Origin: Devosia sp. YIM 151766
GTDB lineage: Bacteria; Pseudomonadota; Alphaproteobacteria; Rhizobiales; Devosiaceae
NCBI RefSeq assembly: GCF_030285925.1
Contig: NZ_CP127251.1
Location: forward strand, 992,001-1,056,000
Reading direction: 5' to 3'
Length of the DNA: 64,000 bases
In this document: piece after piece, positions 37,333-46,882 of the stretch
Layout of the letters: each line of letters begins with the position of its first letter
Position numbering within the stretch: the stretch's first letter is position 1
Program-made: the position numbers and the translations under genes
The notes under the pieces: model-generated
What the model saw: the letters and a program-made list of their open reading frames with translations, nothing else
Databases searched by the model: none
Told to the model about the DNA's origin: nothing

Positions 37333-37404
37333 TGCTTTCTGCGTTGCTTTCTCTTGCGCCTCTTGCACGAAGGCCCCACTGACTTGTCTATCTCTTGGAT
37401 TTAA

Positions 37405-37416
37405 ATGTATATACAT
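37405..37416. promoter_or_regulatory. HutC operator between hutI and hutF
   Basis: ATGTATATACAT is a perfect 12-bp palindrome containing TGTATATACA, which matches the TGTA-N2-TACA HutC recognition sequence known from pseudomonads. It is placed between the divergent hutI and hutF starts, so one site could repress both. Confidence 0.85.
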
Positions 37417-37495
37417 ATTGGCGGGTAGGGCAACCGGCTTGTTGGAAAACTTTCCCGTTGTGGAAAGGGCCATGCCTGCCCAAAAGGAGATATTC

Positions 37496-38839
37496 TTGAC
37501 TACGATCTTTGCGACCTCAGCCCTGCTCGACGACGGCTGGTATGACAATGTCCGCATTACCCTCGCCAAGGGACGGATCGCCTCAATCGAGCCTTCGGCT
37601 CAGCCGCAAGGCGATGACGAATGCCATGAGGTCATCGTGCCGGGCATGGCCAATCTGCACAGCCATGCTTTCCAGCGGGCCATGGCGGGCCTAACCGAAT
37701 TCAGGGGCCCGACCAATGATACGTTCTGGAGCTGGCGCACGATCATGTACGACATGTCACTGCGCATGACCCCAGAGAGCGTGGAGGCGGTGGCGGCGCT
37801 GCTCTATATGGAAATGCTGGAGGCCGGCTTCTGCCGTGTGGGGGAATTCCATTATCTGCATCACGACATGGATGGCCGGCCCTATGACAATATCGCCGAA
37901 TTGGCCGAGCGGATTGCCGCAGCCAGTGAGGTTGCCGGCATCGGGCTGACCTTGCTGCCGGTGTTTTATGCCCATGCTGGTTTTGGCGGCATGGCGCCCA
38001 TCGAGGGGCAGCGCCGCTTCATCAACTCACTAGACAGTTTCGAGCGCCTGATGGCGCAGTGCAGGTCATTTACATCTCATCTGGATGGCTTCGTTCTCGG
38101 CGTCGCGCCACATAGCCTCCGCGCCGTTACCGCGGTCGAACTGCTTCATCTGCTTGCGGTTTGCGAGGACGGCCCGGTCCATATCCATGTCGCCGAGCAA
38201 ACCCAGGAGGTGGAAGACAGCCTGGCCCATTCCGGCGCCAGGCCGGTGCAATGGCTGCTCGCCAATATGCCGGTGGACCAGCGCTGGTGCCTGATCCATG
38301 CAACCCATATGACCGAGACCGAAACGCGCGACATGGTGCAGGCCGGTGCCGTCGCCGGATTGTGCCCAATCACCGAAGCCAATCTGGGAGACGGCATTTT
38401 TCCGTGCGACAGTTTCACGAGCCTGGGCGGGCGTTTCGGCGTCGGGTCTGATTCAAACGTGCAAATCTCGCTGTCCGGTGAATTACGCATGCTTGAATAT
38501 TCCCAGCGTCTGAGCCTGCGGGCGCGAAATGTTCTTGCCAGGCCCGAGGGGTCAACTGGCCGCAATCTTTTTGACGCGGCTCTGGTGGGGGGCGCACAGG
38601 CTCTGGGCGTCCAGGCGGGAATTGCCCCGGGCTGTCCGGCCGACATGGTCGCGCTCGATCAGAATGCCGTGCCCTATCTGGCAAAGGACCGCCTTCTCGA
38701 CAGCTGGATATTCGCCGAACAGGCAAGGCCGAAAACGGTTTGGGCGCGGGGCCGCAAGCTGGTCGAAAATGGTCGCCACGTGCGGCGGCAGGAGATCGAG
38801 CGCGCTTTTTCAGCGGCCATGCAGGCGTTGACGGCATAA
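37496..38839 (+). CDS. hutF: Formimidoylglutamate deiminase
   Basis: The 447-residue amidohydrolase converts N-formimino-L-glutamate to N-formylglutamate and ammonia. The metal site is H55-x-H57 ([16 protein letters not shown]), with later [24 protein letters not shown] and [12 protein letters not shown] at 37496 is chosen: AAAAGGAG precedes it at good spacing, and [15 protein letters not shown] matches the family N-terminus. ATG at 37472 is an alternative. It is transcribed alone, with a HutC box upstream and a strong terminator behind. Confidence 0.92.
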   Translation: MTTIFATSALLDDGWYDNVRITLAKGRIASIEPSAQPQGDDECHEVIVPGMANLHSHAFQRAMAGLTEFRGPTNDTFWSWRTIMYDMSLRMTPESVEAVAALLYMEMLEAGFCRVGEFHYLHHDMDGRPYDNIAELAERIAAASEVAGIGLTLLPVFYAHAGFGGMAPIEGQRRFINSLDSFERLMAQCRSFTSHLDGFVLGVAPHSLRAVTAVELLHLLAVCEDGPVHIHVAEQTQEVEDSLAHSGARPVQWLLANMPVDQRWCLIHATHMTETETRDMVQAGAVAGLCPITEANLGDGIFPCDSFTSLGGRFGVGSDSNVQISLSGELRMLEYSQRLSLRARNVLARPEGSTGRNLFDAALVGGAQALGVQAGIAPGCPADMVALDQNAVPYLAKDRLLDSWIFAEQARPKTVWARGRKLVENGRHVRRQEIERAFSAAMQALTA

Positions 38840-38856
38840 GCGGAAGACAGACCAAT

Positions 38857-38886
38857 GAAAAAGGGGCCATCGGGCCCCCTTTTTTG
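38857..38886. terminator. Bidirectional Rho-independent terminator
   Basis: GGGGCC (38863-38868) and GGCCCC (38873-38878) form the core stem, preceded by an A-run and followed by six or more T. It lies between hutF (+) and the convergent permease gene (-) and can serve both strands. Confidence 0.9.
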
Positions 38887-38905
38887 TTTGCGCAGAGCAG
38901 TCCGG

Positions 38906-39727
38906 CTATTTGCCGCGCTGTCCCGAGAACACGTTGAGGCCCACCAGCCGGTCGATCAGGATGACGATGACGGCCGAGCCGATGATCGACCAGGTCGCAA
39001 CGGCAGCAATAATGGGGCGGTACTGGAACAGCAGATATTCATAGATCTTGATCGACAGCGGCTGCATCTCGCGCGGTGTCAGGAAGATCGAGACATTGAA
39101 GTCGTTCCAGGAGGTAATGAAGGCGAATAGGAAGCCCGCAATCACGCCGGATTTTATGAGTGGCAAGGTGATGGACAGGAAAGTGCGCCAGGGCGTCGCC
39201 CCGACACTGCTGGCTGCATCCTCAAGGGCGGGATTGAGCCCCTCGGTCACGGCCGTGATGGTGCGCACCGGATAGGGCATGGTGATGATGATATGGCCGA
39301 TAACGAGGGCCGCGATGCTGCTGACGCCGAAGAAATTCAGCATCACCTGATACAGCGCCAGCGCAAAGATAACCGATGGCACAAGCAATGGCCCGAGGAA
39401 GGACAGGGTCAGCAGACGCGCCACCACAGGCGGCGCGCGGCGCAGCATCAGCGCGACGGGCAGGGCGAAGATGGTCGAGAAGGTTGCCGAAATGGCGGCC
39501 ACGACAAAACTGACCAAGGCTCCCGACATGAATTCCCTGTCGGCGAGTGCCGCCAGCATCCAGTGGAGGGTAATCGACCTTGGCGGGAAGGTCATGGTTT
39601 CGGCATTGAGTGCAGCCCCGGCCACCACAATGAGTGGCGCCACCACGATGATCAGGCAGAGCAATGCCGCGACTTCGAAGCCAGTGGGCAGACGGAGCCA
39701 GGATTTCCTGGTTTGTGTAATGGACAT
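38906..39727 (-). CDS. ABC transporter permease, PotC/polyamine-opine type
   Basis: This 273-residue inner-membrane protein has about six spans and an EAA-type loop near 185 (EDAASSVGATPWRTFLSITLP). It resembles PotC/CysW-type permeases of spermidine-putrescine, iron and opine importers. It is the last gene of the four-gene minus-strand transporter operon, 6 bp after the partner permease gene. Confidence 0.85.
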   Translation of the reverse strand: MSITQTRKSWLRLPTGFEVAALLCLIIVVAPLIVVAGAALNAETMTFPPRSITLHWMLAALADREFMSGALVSFVVAAISATFSTIFALPVALMLRRAPPVVARLLTLSFLGPLLVPSVIFALALYQVMLNFFGVSSIAALVIGHIIITMPYPVRTITAVTEGLNPALEDAASSVGATPWRTFLSITLPLIKSGVIAGFLFAFITSWNDFNVSIFLTPREMQPLSIKIYEYLLFQYRPIIAAVATWSIIGSAVIVILIDRLVGLNVFSGQRGK

Positions 39728-39733
39728 GGCCGG

Positions 39734-40633
39734 CTACCTGAGCTTGCGGAAAATCTTGCTGACGACGAACAGGTAAATCCCTGTAATCACTATGCTTATA
39801 GCTGTCAGACTGATCCCGATGGTTGCAGCGAATGGGAAATTGCCCTGAATGGCTGCCTGCTCATAGGCCATCATCCCCATCATTCTCACCCGGCCACCGC
39901 CCATCAGCGAGGGAATGGCGAAAGCCGCAGCATTGAGGGTGAAAGCGATCAGCGTTCCGGCAATGACACCGGGCAGCGAGAGCGGGAATGTGATGGAGAG
40001 GAAAGTGCGTGTCTTGCTGGCACCGACGCTGGCTGCCGCTTCCTTGAGGGCCGGATCGATGCCGGCAATCACCCCGATTAGAGGCAGAACCACATAGGGC
40101 ACCGCGATCTGGGTGAGGCCGATCAGGACACCGAGCTCGGTATACATGATCCGCACATTGGGGATGCCAAACATGGCGAAAGCACTGCTGACCGGGCCTC
40201 CATTCATCAACAGGACATTGAGCCCGAAGACGCGGATAACCGTGTTCACCGACAGCGAGACGACGACGACACTGGTCAGTACGCCTCGGTATTTCGCCGG
40301 CATTTCGGCGATGTAATAGGCCAGAACATAGCCGATAATCAGCGCCAGAACGGCGGACATCACCGACAGTTTCACTGTCGTCCATACGGCGGTCTCCAGA
40401 TAGAAGAGGTCGAGCCAAAAACGGGCGTAATGCTCGAGCGTCCCGGTTACTTCCGGGGCCTGGCCGATTTCGTGGGTGGACAGGCTGGTCCCGATAAGCC
40501 AGCCCATGGGGACGAAAAAGAACAGAATAACAAAGAGGAACGGCACATAGAGGGAGCTCTTCGCTAGAAGGGCGCCCAATTTGCTCAACAGACTGTCGTT
40601 ATCAGTCCTGGGTAATGACGGCGTTAGCGACAT
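39734..40633 (-). CDS. ABC transporter permease, PotB type
   Basis: This 299-residue inner-membrane protein has a first span at ~30-50, four to five more spans, and an EAA loop near 210 (KEAAASVGASKTRTFLSITF). The start at 40633 overlaps the ATPase 3' end by 32 bp, with AGGATC just upstream of the ATG. It forms a heterodimeric channel with the following permease. Confidence 0.85.
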   Translation of the reverse strand: MSLTPSLPRTDNDSLLSKLGALLAKSSLYVPFLFVILFFFVPMGWLIGTSLSTHEIGQAPEVTGTLEHYARFWLDLFYLETAVWTTVKLSVMSAVLALIIGYVLAYYIAEMPAKYRGVLTSVVVVSLSVNTVIRVFGLNVLLMNGGPVSSAFAMFGIPNVRIMYTELGVLIGLTQIAVPYVVLPLIGVIAGIDPALKEAAASVGASKTRTFLSITFPLSLPGVIAGTLIAFTLNAAAFAIPSLMGGGRVRMMGMMAYEQAAIQGNFPFAATIGISLTAISIVITGIYLFVVSKIFRKLR

Positions 40634-41678
40634 TGATCCTGACCTCGTCTCCAGGGTTTAAGATTGTCTCATTGGAGCGCTCTTGCAGGAACACCAATCC
40701 ATCGGGGTCATGTTCCAAAGCGATGCCGTAGCGTACTGATGAGCCTTCATAGATGACCTCGCGCACGACGCCGCCCATTTCATTGGCAGTGCCGCTGGAA
40801 GCCCCTGGTTGAAGCACCATCCATTCGGGGCGTATCACCAATTGCACCTCTGAACCGGCCACCGCTGTCGCGCCATGGGCCAGAACCTTGGTGCCGCCCG
40901 AAAGCTCGACCCATGACTGTGCGGCGCCCGGCTCGACGATCTTGGCGGGGAAGAAGTTGGCGCTGCCAAGGAAACCGGCCACGAAGCTGTTTGTGGGACG
41001 GGAATAGACAGTGCGCGGGTCTGCGACCTGCTGGATACGTCCAGACTGCATCACCACGACCTTGTCGGACATGGAGAGCGCTTCTTCCTGATCATGCGTC
41101 ACGAACAGCATGGTCACGCCGAGCGAGCGCTGAAGGCGCTTGAGCTCGATGCGCATGTCTTCGCGCAGGCGGCGATCGAGATTGGACAATGGCTCGTCCA
41201 GAATGATCACATCGGGATCGATTGCCAGGGCACGGGCCATGGCGACACGTTGCTGCTGGCCACCGCTTAGCTCGCTGGGATAGCGATCCTGCATGCCGGT
41301 CAGTCGAACCATCTCAAGCGAGCGGGTGACGCGCTTGGCAATTTCTTCCCTTGGCAATTTGCGGATACGCAGGCCGAAGGCGAGGATGTCGAACACCGTC
41401 ATGTGTGGCCAAAGGGCGTAGTTCTGGAACACCACCCCGATATTGCGCCGATAAGGCGGGAGATTTGTCACCTCCCGCCTGCGGATGAACACGCTGCCCT
41501 GATCGGGGAAGATAAATCCCCCGATCATGCGCAGAGTGGTGGTCTTGCCGCAGCCGCTCGGGCCCAGAACGGTGATGAACTCACCGTTCTGGATCTGGAG
41601 GGAAACATCGCTCAGGATGGGCAAGTTTCCATATTGCTTGCTGCAATTGACCAGCTCGATATCGAAATTCTCAGACAT
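40602..41678 (-). CDS. ABC transporter ATPase, PotA type
   Basis: The protein has 358 residues. Walker A is GPSGCGKTT near 42-50, the signature LSGGQQQR and the Walker [13 protein letters not shown]; a C-terminal TOBE-like extension (~250-358) is typical of PotA/FbpC ATPases. The ATG at 41678 shares a base with the binding-protein stop (TGATG). It drives import for the HutC-box-linked transporter. Confidence 0.9.
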   Translation of the reverse strand: MSENFDIELVNCSKQYGNLPILSDVSLQIQNGEFITVLGPSGCGKTTTLRMIGGFIFPDQGSVFIRRREVTNLPPYRRNIGVVFQNYALWPHMTVFDILAFGLRIRKLPREEIAKRVTRSLEMVRLTGMQDRYPSELSGGQQQRVAMARALAIDPDVIILDEPLSNLDRRLREDMRIELKRLQRSLGVTMLFVTHDQEEALSMSDKVVVMQSGRIQQVADPRTVYSRPTNSFVAGFLGSANFFPAKIVEPGAAQSWVELSGGTKVLAHGATAVAGSEVQLVIRPEWMVLQPGASSGTANEMGGVVREVIYEGSSVRYGIALEHDPDGLVFLQERSNETILNPGDEVRINVANAVITQD

Positions 41679-42700
41679 CAGCGCTGGATTTCCCTTTCCC
41701 AACGTGCCTGCCATTCGTCATAGACAGTGACGATATATTTCCAGTCGGCACTTTGCAGGTCATCGATATTGTCGGCATTCAGCAGCAGGTTTGCCTGTAT
41801 TTCCGGCGGCACGACAGCAGTGGTGTTGGCGGGGAAATAGCCGAGATCTTCGGCCATGTTGACACCCGCCTCGGGGCTCAGAAGCTGATTGACCAGGCGC
41901 TGCGCCAGTTCTTCGTTAGGCCGACCGGCTACAATGCTGAGCGTGGAGGACAGCGGGAAGAAACCTTCCTTGGGGATCGAACCCTGAACATTGACGCCTT
42001 CATCTTCGCGCGCCCAGGCAATGCGACCATCGGTCCACATGCTCATCGAGATCTGGTCGTTGCGATAGAGTTCGAGGTGTTCGGCATGGGCCGCAATCCA
42101 CACGTCGATATTGGCTGCGATCTTCTTGAGCTCTTCGAAGCCCGCATCAGGATTACGTTCATCACCACCGGCCAGCTTGGCGAACAGGGTGATCAGCTCG
42201 ATATTTTCCGGGCGGAAGCCACGCAGCGCGATGCGGCCTGCATATTCAGGATTGGAAAGGTCGTACCAGGATTCTGGGGGGGTAACGTCATCGGAATCAT
42301 AGGCGATGACATAGGCGCCGAAATTGGCGGCAATCACGAAGTCGGAATAGATGGCCTTGGGGTGGATATTGGCCAGGTTTGGCACCAGTTCCGGATCGAA
42401 TGCGGCAAAGGAGCCTTCTGCCTCCATGCGCAGCGCAAAGACCGGATCGGACACGATGACGTCGATCTCCTTGTTGCGCACACGAGCGATATTGTTGGCG
42501 CCGGAGCCCGGAATTATGGTGACGGTGACGCCATATTCCTCTTCGAACGCCTTGACGCTTTCGGTCATGGCTTCGTCATATGCGCCGCCAAAGCCGCTGA
42601 GGATCAGTTCGGTCTGCTGGGCCTGAGCTGCGCTGCCGAAGACAACGAGCGCGGTGGTGATCAGGGCACCGAGACGGAGGCCCTCATTCAGTCGCTTCAT
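41678..42700 (-). CDS. Periplasmic binding protein of a HutC-linked importer (PotD-like)
   Basis: The 340-residue protein has a Sec signal (LGALITTALVVFGSAAQAQ) ending near residue 26. The mature part is a type-2 periplasmic binding fold of the PotD/opine class (LSGFGGAYDEAMTESVKAF, MWTDGRIAWAREDEG, PANTTAVVPPEI). GGGAG precedes the ATG at 42700; the in-frame extension to 42901 would run through the HutC box. With a HutC operator 126-139 bp upstream, its ligand is expected to be histidine, urocanate or a histidine conjugate; none can be chosen from sequence. Confidence 0.85.
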   Translation of the reverse strand: MKRLNEGLRLGALITTALVVFGSAAQAQQTELILSGFGGAYDEAMTESVKAFEEEYGVTVTIIPGSGANNIARVRNKEIDVIVSDPVFALRMEAEGSFAAFDPELVPNLANIHPKAIYSDFVIAANFGAYVIAYDSDDVTPPESWYDLSNPEYAGRIALRGFRPENIELITLFAKLAGGDERNPDAGFEELKKIAANIDVWIAAHAEHLELYRNDQISMSMWTDGRIAWAREDEGVNVQGSIPKEGFFPLSSTLSIVAGRPNEELAQRLVNQLLSPEAGVNMAEDLGYFPANTTAVVPPEIQANLLLNADNIDDLQSADWKYIVTVYDEWQARWEREIQR

Positions 42701-42825
42701 TTTTGGATACTCCCTTAGTGAGTGTGCTTGCGGCGCCTCAACAGCGAGCGGCGCCACCCTTCCTGCCCGTTCCACGCCGCCATGTTCGACGGGAGCCCCT
42801 CGCTCCCTCCATGGAAGCTTATGGA

Positions 42826-42839
42826 TTGGTATATACATA
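42826..42839. promoter_or_regulatory. HutC operator upstream of the ABC importer
   Basis: TTGGTATATACATA keeps the central GTATATAC dyad and differs from TGTATATACA at one outer base (G for T). It lies 126 bp upstream of the binding-protein start. Confidence 0.65.
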
Positions 42840-42943
42840 TAAGTCACACGACCCTTGAGTGTGCAAGGTGCAAATTGCCCGGCTGCATGAAAATTGAGCA
42901 TGCCATTATGACTGGCAGGTCATGCAACCGGATTATGCAAGAA

Positions 42944-43897
42944 CTAGGCCAGTTCGACCTTGAGCCAGATCAGTTTCTTGGTATCGAAGGTGCTCTCCAG
43001 CACCTGGCGGCCGACCTCGGCGAGGCGATCGACATGCTCGGGAACGATCTCGCCCAGCACCGGAGTGGCGATGTCCTCGGTGACGTCGCCATATTGGACG
43101 ATGATCTTGTTGCCCGTGCCCTGCGAATAGCGGATACGGCCCTGCGGTGCGTCGCACTGGCGCTCTTTGACATGCACGGGCGCGGTGCTGACCACCGGTG
43201 CCCAGGCATACATGGATTCTCCGCTCACCACGGCATGATCCTGAATGATGGCAAAGGGCAAGGCCTCGATGAGGTCTTCGCACAATTCGGGATTTTCGTT
43301 GACCGCCAGATAGGCGTCCACACTGATCCCGAGCGGTTCCCAGGTCATTTTGATCTTGCGCCCGTCACGAATATGGACGCGCCGGCTGAGATCTGGCTGC
43401 ACAGGAGCGACAGGCTGGATGTCGGCATATTTGTAGCGCTCGCCTTGCTCCCATTCAAAGTAGTGGAAGGACCATGCGGCCAGCTGATTGGTATAGGCGC
43501 AGAAGATCCGCACCGCCTCGATGGCCTCTGCGCGAGAGGCTGCGTTGGGGAGGTGCTTGCGCACGGCCAGGGCCAGCTCGCCCAGCCGTGGAAAGCCGCT
43601 ATAGCGCAGGTAATTGCTGTAGGGATGGTCGAACGTGTCAATCAGGTGACAGAGCTGTTTGAGCGAGAAGTCCTCGTTCTCGGCCAGCCCGACCAAATGA
43701 TACCAAGTATACATCGAGTGATCGCGGATCATGCCATTGGCAAAATCCCAGGTGGTGAAGTACTGCCCGTTGGTTCCAGCCTGATTTTCGAGCGTTCCGG
43801 TCCGCATCTTGCGGATTTCGAGGGGTTCCGATTTTCGCATTTCATCAAGTTCGCGCCCGACGATTTCGATGACTTCCCGCAAGCTATTATACGACAT
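42944..43897 (-). CDS. Cucumopine-synthase-like protein A (helical domain then cyclophilin-like domain)
   Basis: The protein has 317 residues and no signal peptide. The N-terminal helical part (~1-150) carries GQYFTTWDFANGMIRDH (44-60) and AAWSFHYF. The C-terminal part (~175-317) is a cyclophilin-like/DUF3830-type domain: PFAIIQDHAVVSGESMYAW (214-232), GRIRYSQGTGNKIIVQYG and RLAEVGRQVLE. The same two domains occur in reversed order in protein B at 44259. I recall this domain pair from cucumopine synthase, which condenses histidine with 2-oxoglutarate; the setting in a hut locus fits a histidine-conjugate enzyme, perhaps acting in the degrading direction. A HutC box lies 68-79 bp upstream. The family link comes from memory and should be searched. 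Confidence 0.6.
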   Translation of the reverse strand: MSYNSLREVIEIVGRELDEMRKSEPLEIRKMRTGTLENQAGTNGQYFTTWDFANGMIRDHSMYTWYHLVGLAENEDFSLKQLCHLIDTFDHPYSNYLRYSGFPRLGELALAVRKHLPNAASRAEAIEAVRIFCAYTNQLAAWSFHYFEWEQGERYKYADIQPVAPVQPDLSRRVHIRDGRKIKMTWEPLGISVDAYLAVNENPELCEDLIEALPFAIIQDHAVVSGESMYAWAPVVSTAPVHVKERQCDAPQGRIRYSQGTGNKIIVQYGDVTEDIATPVLGEIVPEHVDRLAEVGRQVLESTFDTKKLIWLKVELA

Positions 43898-43964
43898 GAC
43901 CTCTTCCTATGGTTGGCTTTGCGACGGACCATCCGTCACGGCAACCATAACAAGCAATCCCTAA

Positions 43965-43976
43965 TTGTATATACAT
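43965..43976. promoter_or_regulatory. HutC operator upstream of protein A gene
   Basis: The site holds an exact TGTATATACA (43966-43975) within ATTGTATATACATATT, 68 bp upstream of the minus-strand start at 43897. It shares the 361-bp divergent region 43898-44258 with the box at 44205; no other gene is seen there. Confidence 0.85.
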
Positions 43977-44204
43977 ATTTTTCTGCAGGGGAGAGCGGCG
44001 GGACGTCGGTGCAATCCCTGAGAAGTGCCCTAAATCAGGCAAAATCAATGACTTAGAATTGTTTTTGGATGATTTGTTCGGGCATCAAGCGGGTGAGGCG
44101 ATCCTGTCCATGCCGATACAAAGCATACATAATGCGAAATATGTATGGCTTTTTGCATTTAGTTGGGGAATGATGCGGTTAAGCGGCTGCTTCGTAGGCA
44201 TATA

Positions 44205-44214
44205 TGTATATACA
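44205..44214. promoter_or_regulatory. HutC operator upstream of protein B gene
   Basis: The site holds an exact TGTATATACA in an AT-rich context (ATATATGTATATACAAA), 45 bp before the ATG at 44259 and therefore over or next to its promoter. Confidence 0.85.
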
Positions 44215-44258
44215 AATGCTGCGGGTAGTCACAGTCAGTACGTGGAAGGAAATTGCAG

Positions 44259-45221
44259 ATGGGTAGACTCATCGACATCAAGTGGCCGGAACTCGATATG
44301 GGCGTCGTCGCCGAACTAGCGGACGAGCTGAACCCGGAGATGTGCGAGGAATTCTGGCGCGATCTGCCTTTCAAGGTCATGCAGGCCCATCCAGTCGTGT
44401 CCGGTGAATCGCTCTATGCCTGGACGCCGACCATCAGCACAGCGCCTGTGCAGCAGACCATCAAACTGTCCGACTGCAAGCTGGGCGACCTGCGCTATTC
44501 GCAGAAAACCGGCAACAAGTTCTCGATCAATTACGGCAAGAGCACCGAAACGCTTGCCCAGCCGATCCTGGGCAAAGTGCTGCCCGAATATCACCACCTG
44601 CTCCCAGTCGTGGGCAAGGCGATCTGGAACAATCTCTTTTTTGCCAAGGAACACATCTTTGTCGAGGTAAGCCCCCGCGACGCCTCGCAAGCCTATACGG
44701 GCAAGGGGCGTTTTGACGACCTGACTGGGGTGGCGGCCGAATTCTATGCCGAAGCCAAGCGCATCCAGACGATCGAGCCCGAAGATCTCCGCCGCATCCG
44801 CCTCGGCCAGATCGGCGAGACCGGTAATTATGGTCAATATTTCACCGCCTGGGACTTCGCCAACGGCATGGTGCGCGACCACATCATGTACACCGCCTTC
44901 AACTGGGTGAAGTATGTGGACATGCTCTCCCACAAGGACCTGGTGGCGGTCATCGATACCGAAGACGAGCCCTATTCCGAGTATCTGGGCTTTTCCGGTC
45001 TCGTGACCCTGCGCGATTTTTCTCTCAAACTTCGGGCGGCAATCCGGGAAACCGAAGACAAGGACGAACTGCGGACGCTGCTGCGTACCTTTGTCATGTA
45101 TGGTAATCGCCTCTGCGCCTGGTCCTATCATTATTTCCCCCACCATATCGGCGTATTCTTCGGCCGAGAGGTGCGGGGACAGGAACTGCCCGGCCGCTTC
45201 AACCTCACTTCCCAAGGCTGA
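44259..45221 (+). CDS. Cucumopine-synthase-like protein B (cyclophilin-like domain then helical domain)
   Basis: This 320-residue cytoplasmic protein has its cyclophilin-like domain first (~1-140: PFKVMQAHPVVSGESLYAW at 37-55, DLRYSQKTGNKFSINYG). The helical domain comes second (~150-300: GQYFTAWDFANGMVRDH at 192-208, LCAWSYHYF). Each domain is clearly homologous to its counterpart in protein A, but the order is swapped. Domain order cyclophilin-like then helical is, as I recall, that of cucumopine synthase. ATG at 44259 follows GGAAGGA. It is followed 110 bp later by hutH in the same direction, so both may be co-transcribed from the HutC-controlled promoter. Confidence 0.6.
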   Translation: MGRLIDIKWPELDMGVVAELADELNPEMCEEFWRDLPFKVMQAHPVVSGESLYAWTPTISTAPVQQTIKLSDCKLGDLRYSQKTGNKFSINYGKSTETLAQPILGKVLPEYHHLLPVVGKAIWNNLFFAKEHIFVEVSPRDASQAYTGKGRFDDLTGVAAEFYAEAKRIQTIEPEDLRRIRLGQIGETGNYGQYFTAWDFANGMVRDHIMYTAFNWVKYVDMLSHKDLVAVIDTEDEPYSEYLGFSGLVTLRDFSLKLRAAIRETEDKDELRTLLRTFVMYGNRLCAWSYHYFPHHIGVFFGREVRGQELPGRFNLTSQG

Positions 45222-45331
45222 TCGCCGTGCGGGCGGCGGGCACGTCCCGCTGTCCGCCATTCTCCCATGTTCCAATCTGCCGGTCAGGTCGGTCCTGATC
45301 GCTTCGCGTTTGTCGCCAAAGGTTTTTTCCA

Positions 45332-46879
45332 ATGCTCAACACGCTCGTTCCCGGCCAGGTCTCGCTCGAAACTCTTCAAGCCGTCTATGATGGCAGGATC
45401 ATTCCAAAGCTGGATACGGTCTGCATGGACAAGGTGGAGCAATCGGCCCGGCGGATCGCCGAGATATTGAGCGGGAACGAAGCCCACTACGGCATCAATA
45501 CCGGTTTCGGTAAGCTTGCCAGCGTGCGCATTCCCACTGAAGACGTCGAGACGCTGCAGCGCAATCTGATCCTCTCCCATTGTTGTGGCGTCGGCACACC
45601 GCTGCCCGACAATGTCGTTCGGCTGATCATGACACTGAAGTTGATTTCGCTCGGACGCGGGGCTTCGGGCGTCCGACCTCAGGTCATCAAGGTGCTTGCA
45701 GCGATGCTAGAAAAAAACTTGCTGCCGATCATTCCGGGGCAGGGCTCGGTCGGGGCCTCGGGGGACCTGGCGCCGCTAGCCCATATGACGGCGGCCATGA
45801 TCGGCGAGGGCATGGTCAAGTTTGACGGCGATATCCTGCCTGCCACGATCGGCCTGGCCAAGAGCGGTATTCAGCCAATCGTGCTGGCCGCCAAAGAAGG
45901 CCTAGCCATGATCAATGGTACCCAGACCTCCACCGCGCTGGCGTTGGCCGGGCTGTTCCGCGCGCATCGCGGATTGGCTGCTTCACTGATCTCGGGTGCC
46001 TTGTCGACTGACGCGGCCATGGGTTCGACTTCGCCGTTTTCACACGAAATTCATGCATTGCGCGGCCATGCCGGACAGGCAGACACCGCCTCGGTCCTAC
46101 GGGCGCTGATGGAAGGATCAGCAATCCGCGAGAGCCATGCAAAGAACGACGACCGTGTTCAGGATCCTTATTGTCTGCGCTGCCAGCCCCAGGTCGCGGG
46201 CGCCTGCTTAGACCTCTTGCGGCAGGCAGCCCATACACTGACCATTGAGGCCAATGCAGCCACTGACAATCCGCTGGTGCTCTCGGACGGGTCGGTTGTC
46301 TCTGGTGGCAATTTCCATGCCGAGCCGGTGGCTTTCGCCGCCGACCAAATCGCCATCGCCGTGTGCGAAATCGGAGCCATCGCGCAGCGTCGTATCGCGC
46401 TGCTGGTCGATCCGACGTTAAGCTATGGCTTGCCAGCCTTCCTGACGCCCAGGCCGGGCCTAAATTCCGGTTTCATGATTGCCGAAGTGACCTCTGCCGC
46501 GCTGATGTCCGAGAATAAGCAGATGTCGCATCCGGCATCCGTTGATTCGACGCCAACCTCCGCCAATCAGGAGGACCACGTCTCGATGGCCTGCCATGGC
46601 GCTCGGCGTCTGATACAAATGACGTCCAACCTCTTCGCCATTATAGGCATCGAAACCCTGAGCGCCGCACAGGGGATCGATCTACGTGCCCCTCTAAAAA
46701 CAAGCCCTGCTTTGGCCAGTTTGCACGATGTGGTCCGGTCCGCAGTGCCAATGTTGGGCGACGATCGCTATATGGCCGACGATCTGCATATGGCAGCCGA
46801 CTTGGTGGAGTCGGGTCGACTGGTCGCGGCAACGCCCGCCACAATCACGGCCGAAATTGCTCTTTGTGCGAGGTTGTAA
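45332..46879 (+). CDS. hutH: Histidine ammonia-lyase
   Basis: The 515-residue enzyme deaminates L-histidine to urocanate. The MIO prosthetic group forms from A142-S143-G144 in [15 protein letters not shown]; other family segments are [12 protein letters not shown] near 53 and the HutH tail. It is the first enzyme of the pathway and sits apart from hutIGUD, downstream of the protein B gene. The reading frame stays open beyond its TAA into the GNAT gene. Confidence 0.95.
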   Translation: MLNTLVPGQVSLETLQAVYDGRIIPKLDTVCMDKVEQSARRIAEILSGNEAHYGINTGFGKLASVRIPTEDVETLQRNLILSHCCGVGTPLPDNVVRLIMTLKLISLGRGASGVRPQVIKVLAAMLEKNLLPIIPGQGSVGASGDLAPLAHMTAAMIGEGMVKFDGDILPATIGLAKSGIQPIVLAAKEGLAMINGTQTSTALALAGLFRAHRGLAASLISGALSTDAAMGSTSPFSHEIHALRGHAGQADTASVLRALMEGSAIRESHAKNDDRVQDPYCLRCQPQVAGACLDLLRQAAHTLTIEANAATDNPLVLSDGSVVSGGNFHAEPVAFAADQIAIAVCEIGAIAQRRIALLVDPTLSYGLPAFLTPRPGLNSGFMIAEVTSAALMSENKQMSHPASVDSTPTSANQEDHVSMACHGARRLIQMTSNLFAIIGIETLSAAQGIDLRAPLKTSPALASLHDVVRSAVPMLGDDRYMADDLHMAADLVESGRLVAATPATITAEIALCARL

Positions 46880-46882
46880 TCC

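Noticed and set aside
37405..37569. ATG starts for hutI at 37416 or 37569
   Set aside because: They fall inside or upstream of the HutC palindrome and add sequence absent from imidazolonepropionases; GTG starts closer to the conserved region fit better.
42722..44056. 444-codon plus-strand frame opposite the protein A gene
   Set aside because: It runs through a HutC box and has no family features, while the minus-strand protein has clear homology to protein B.
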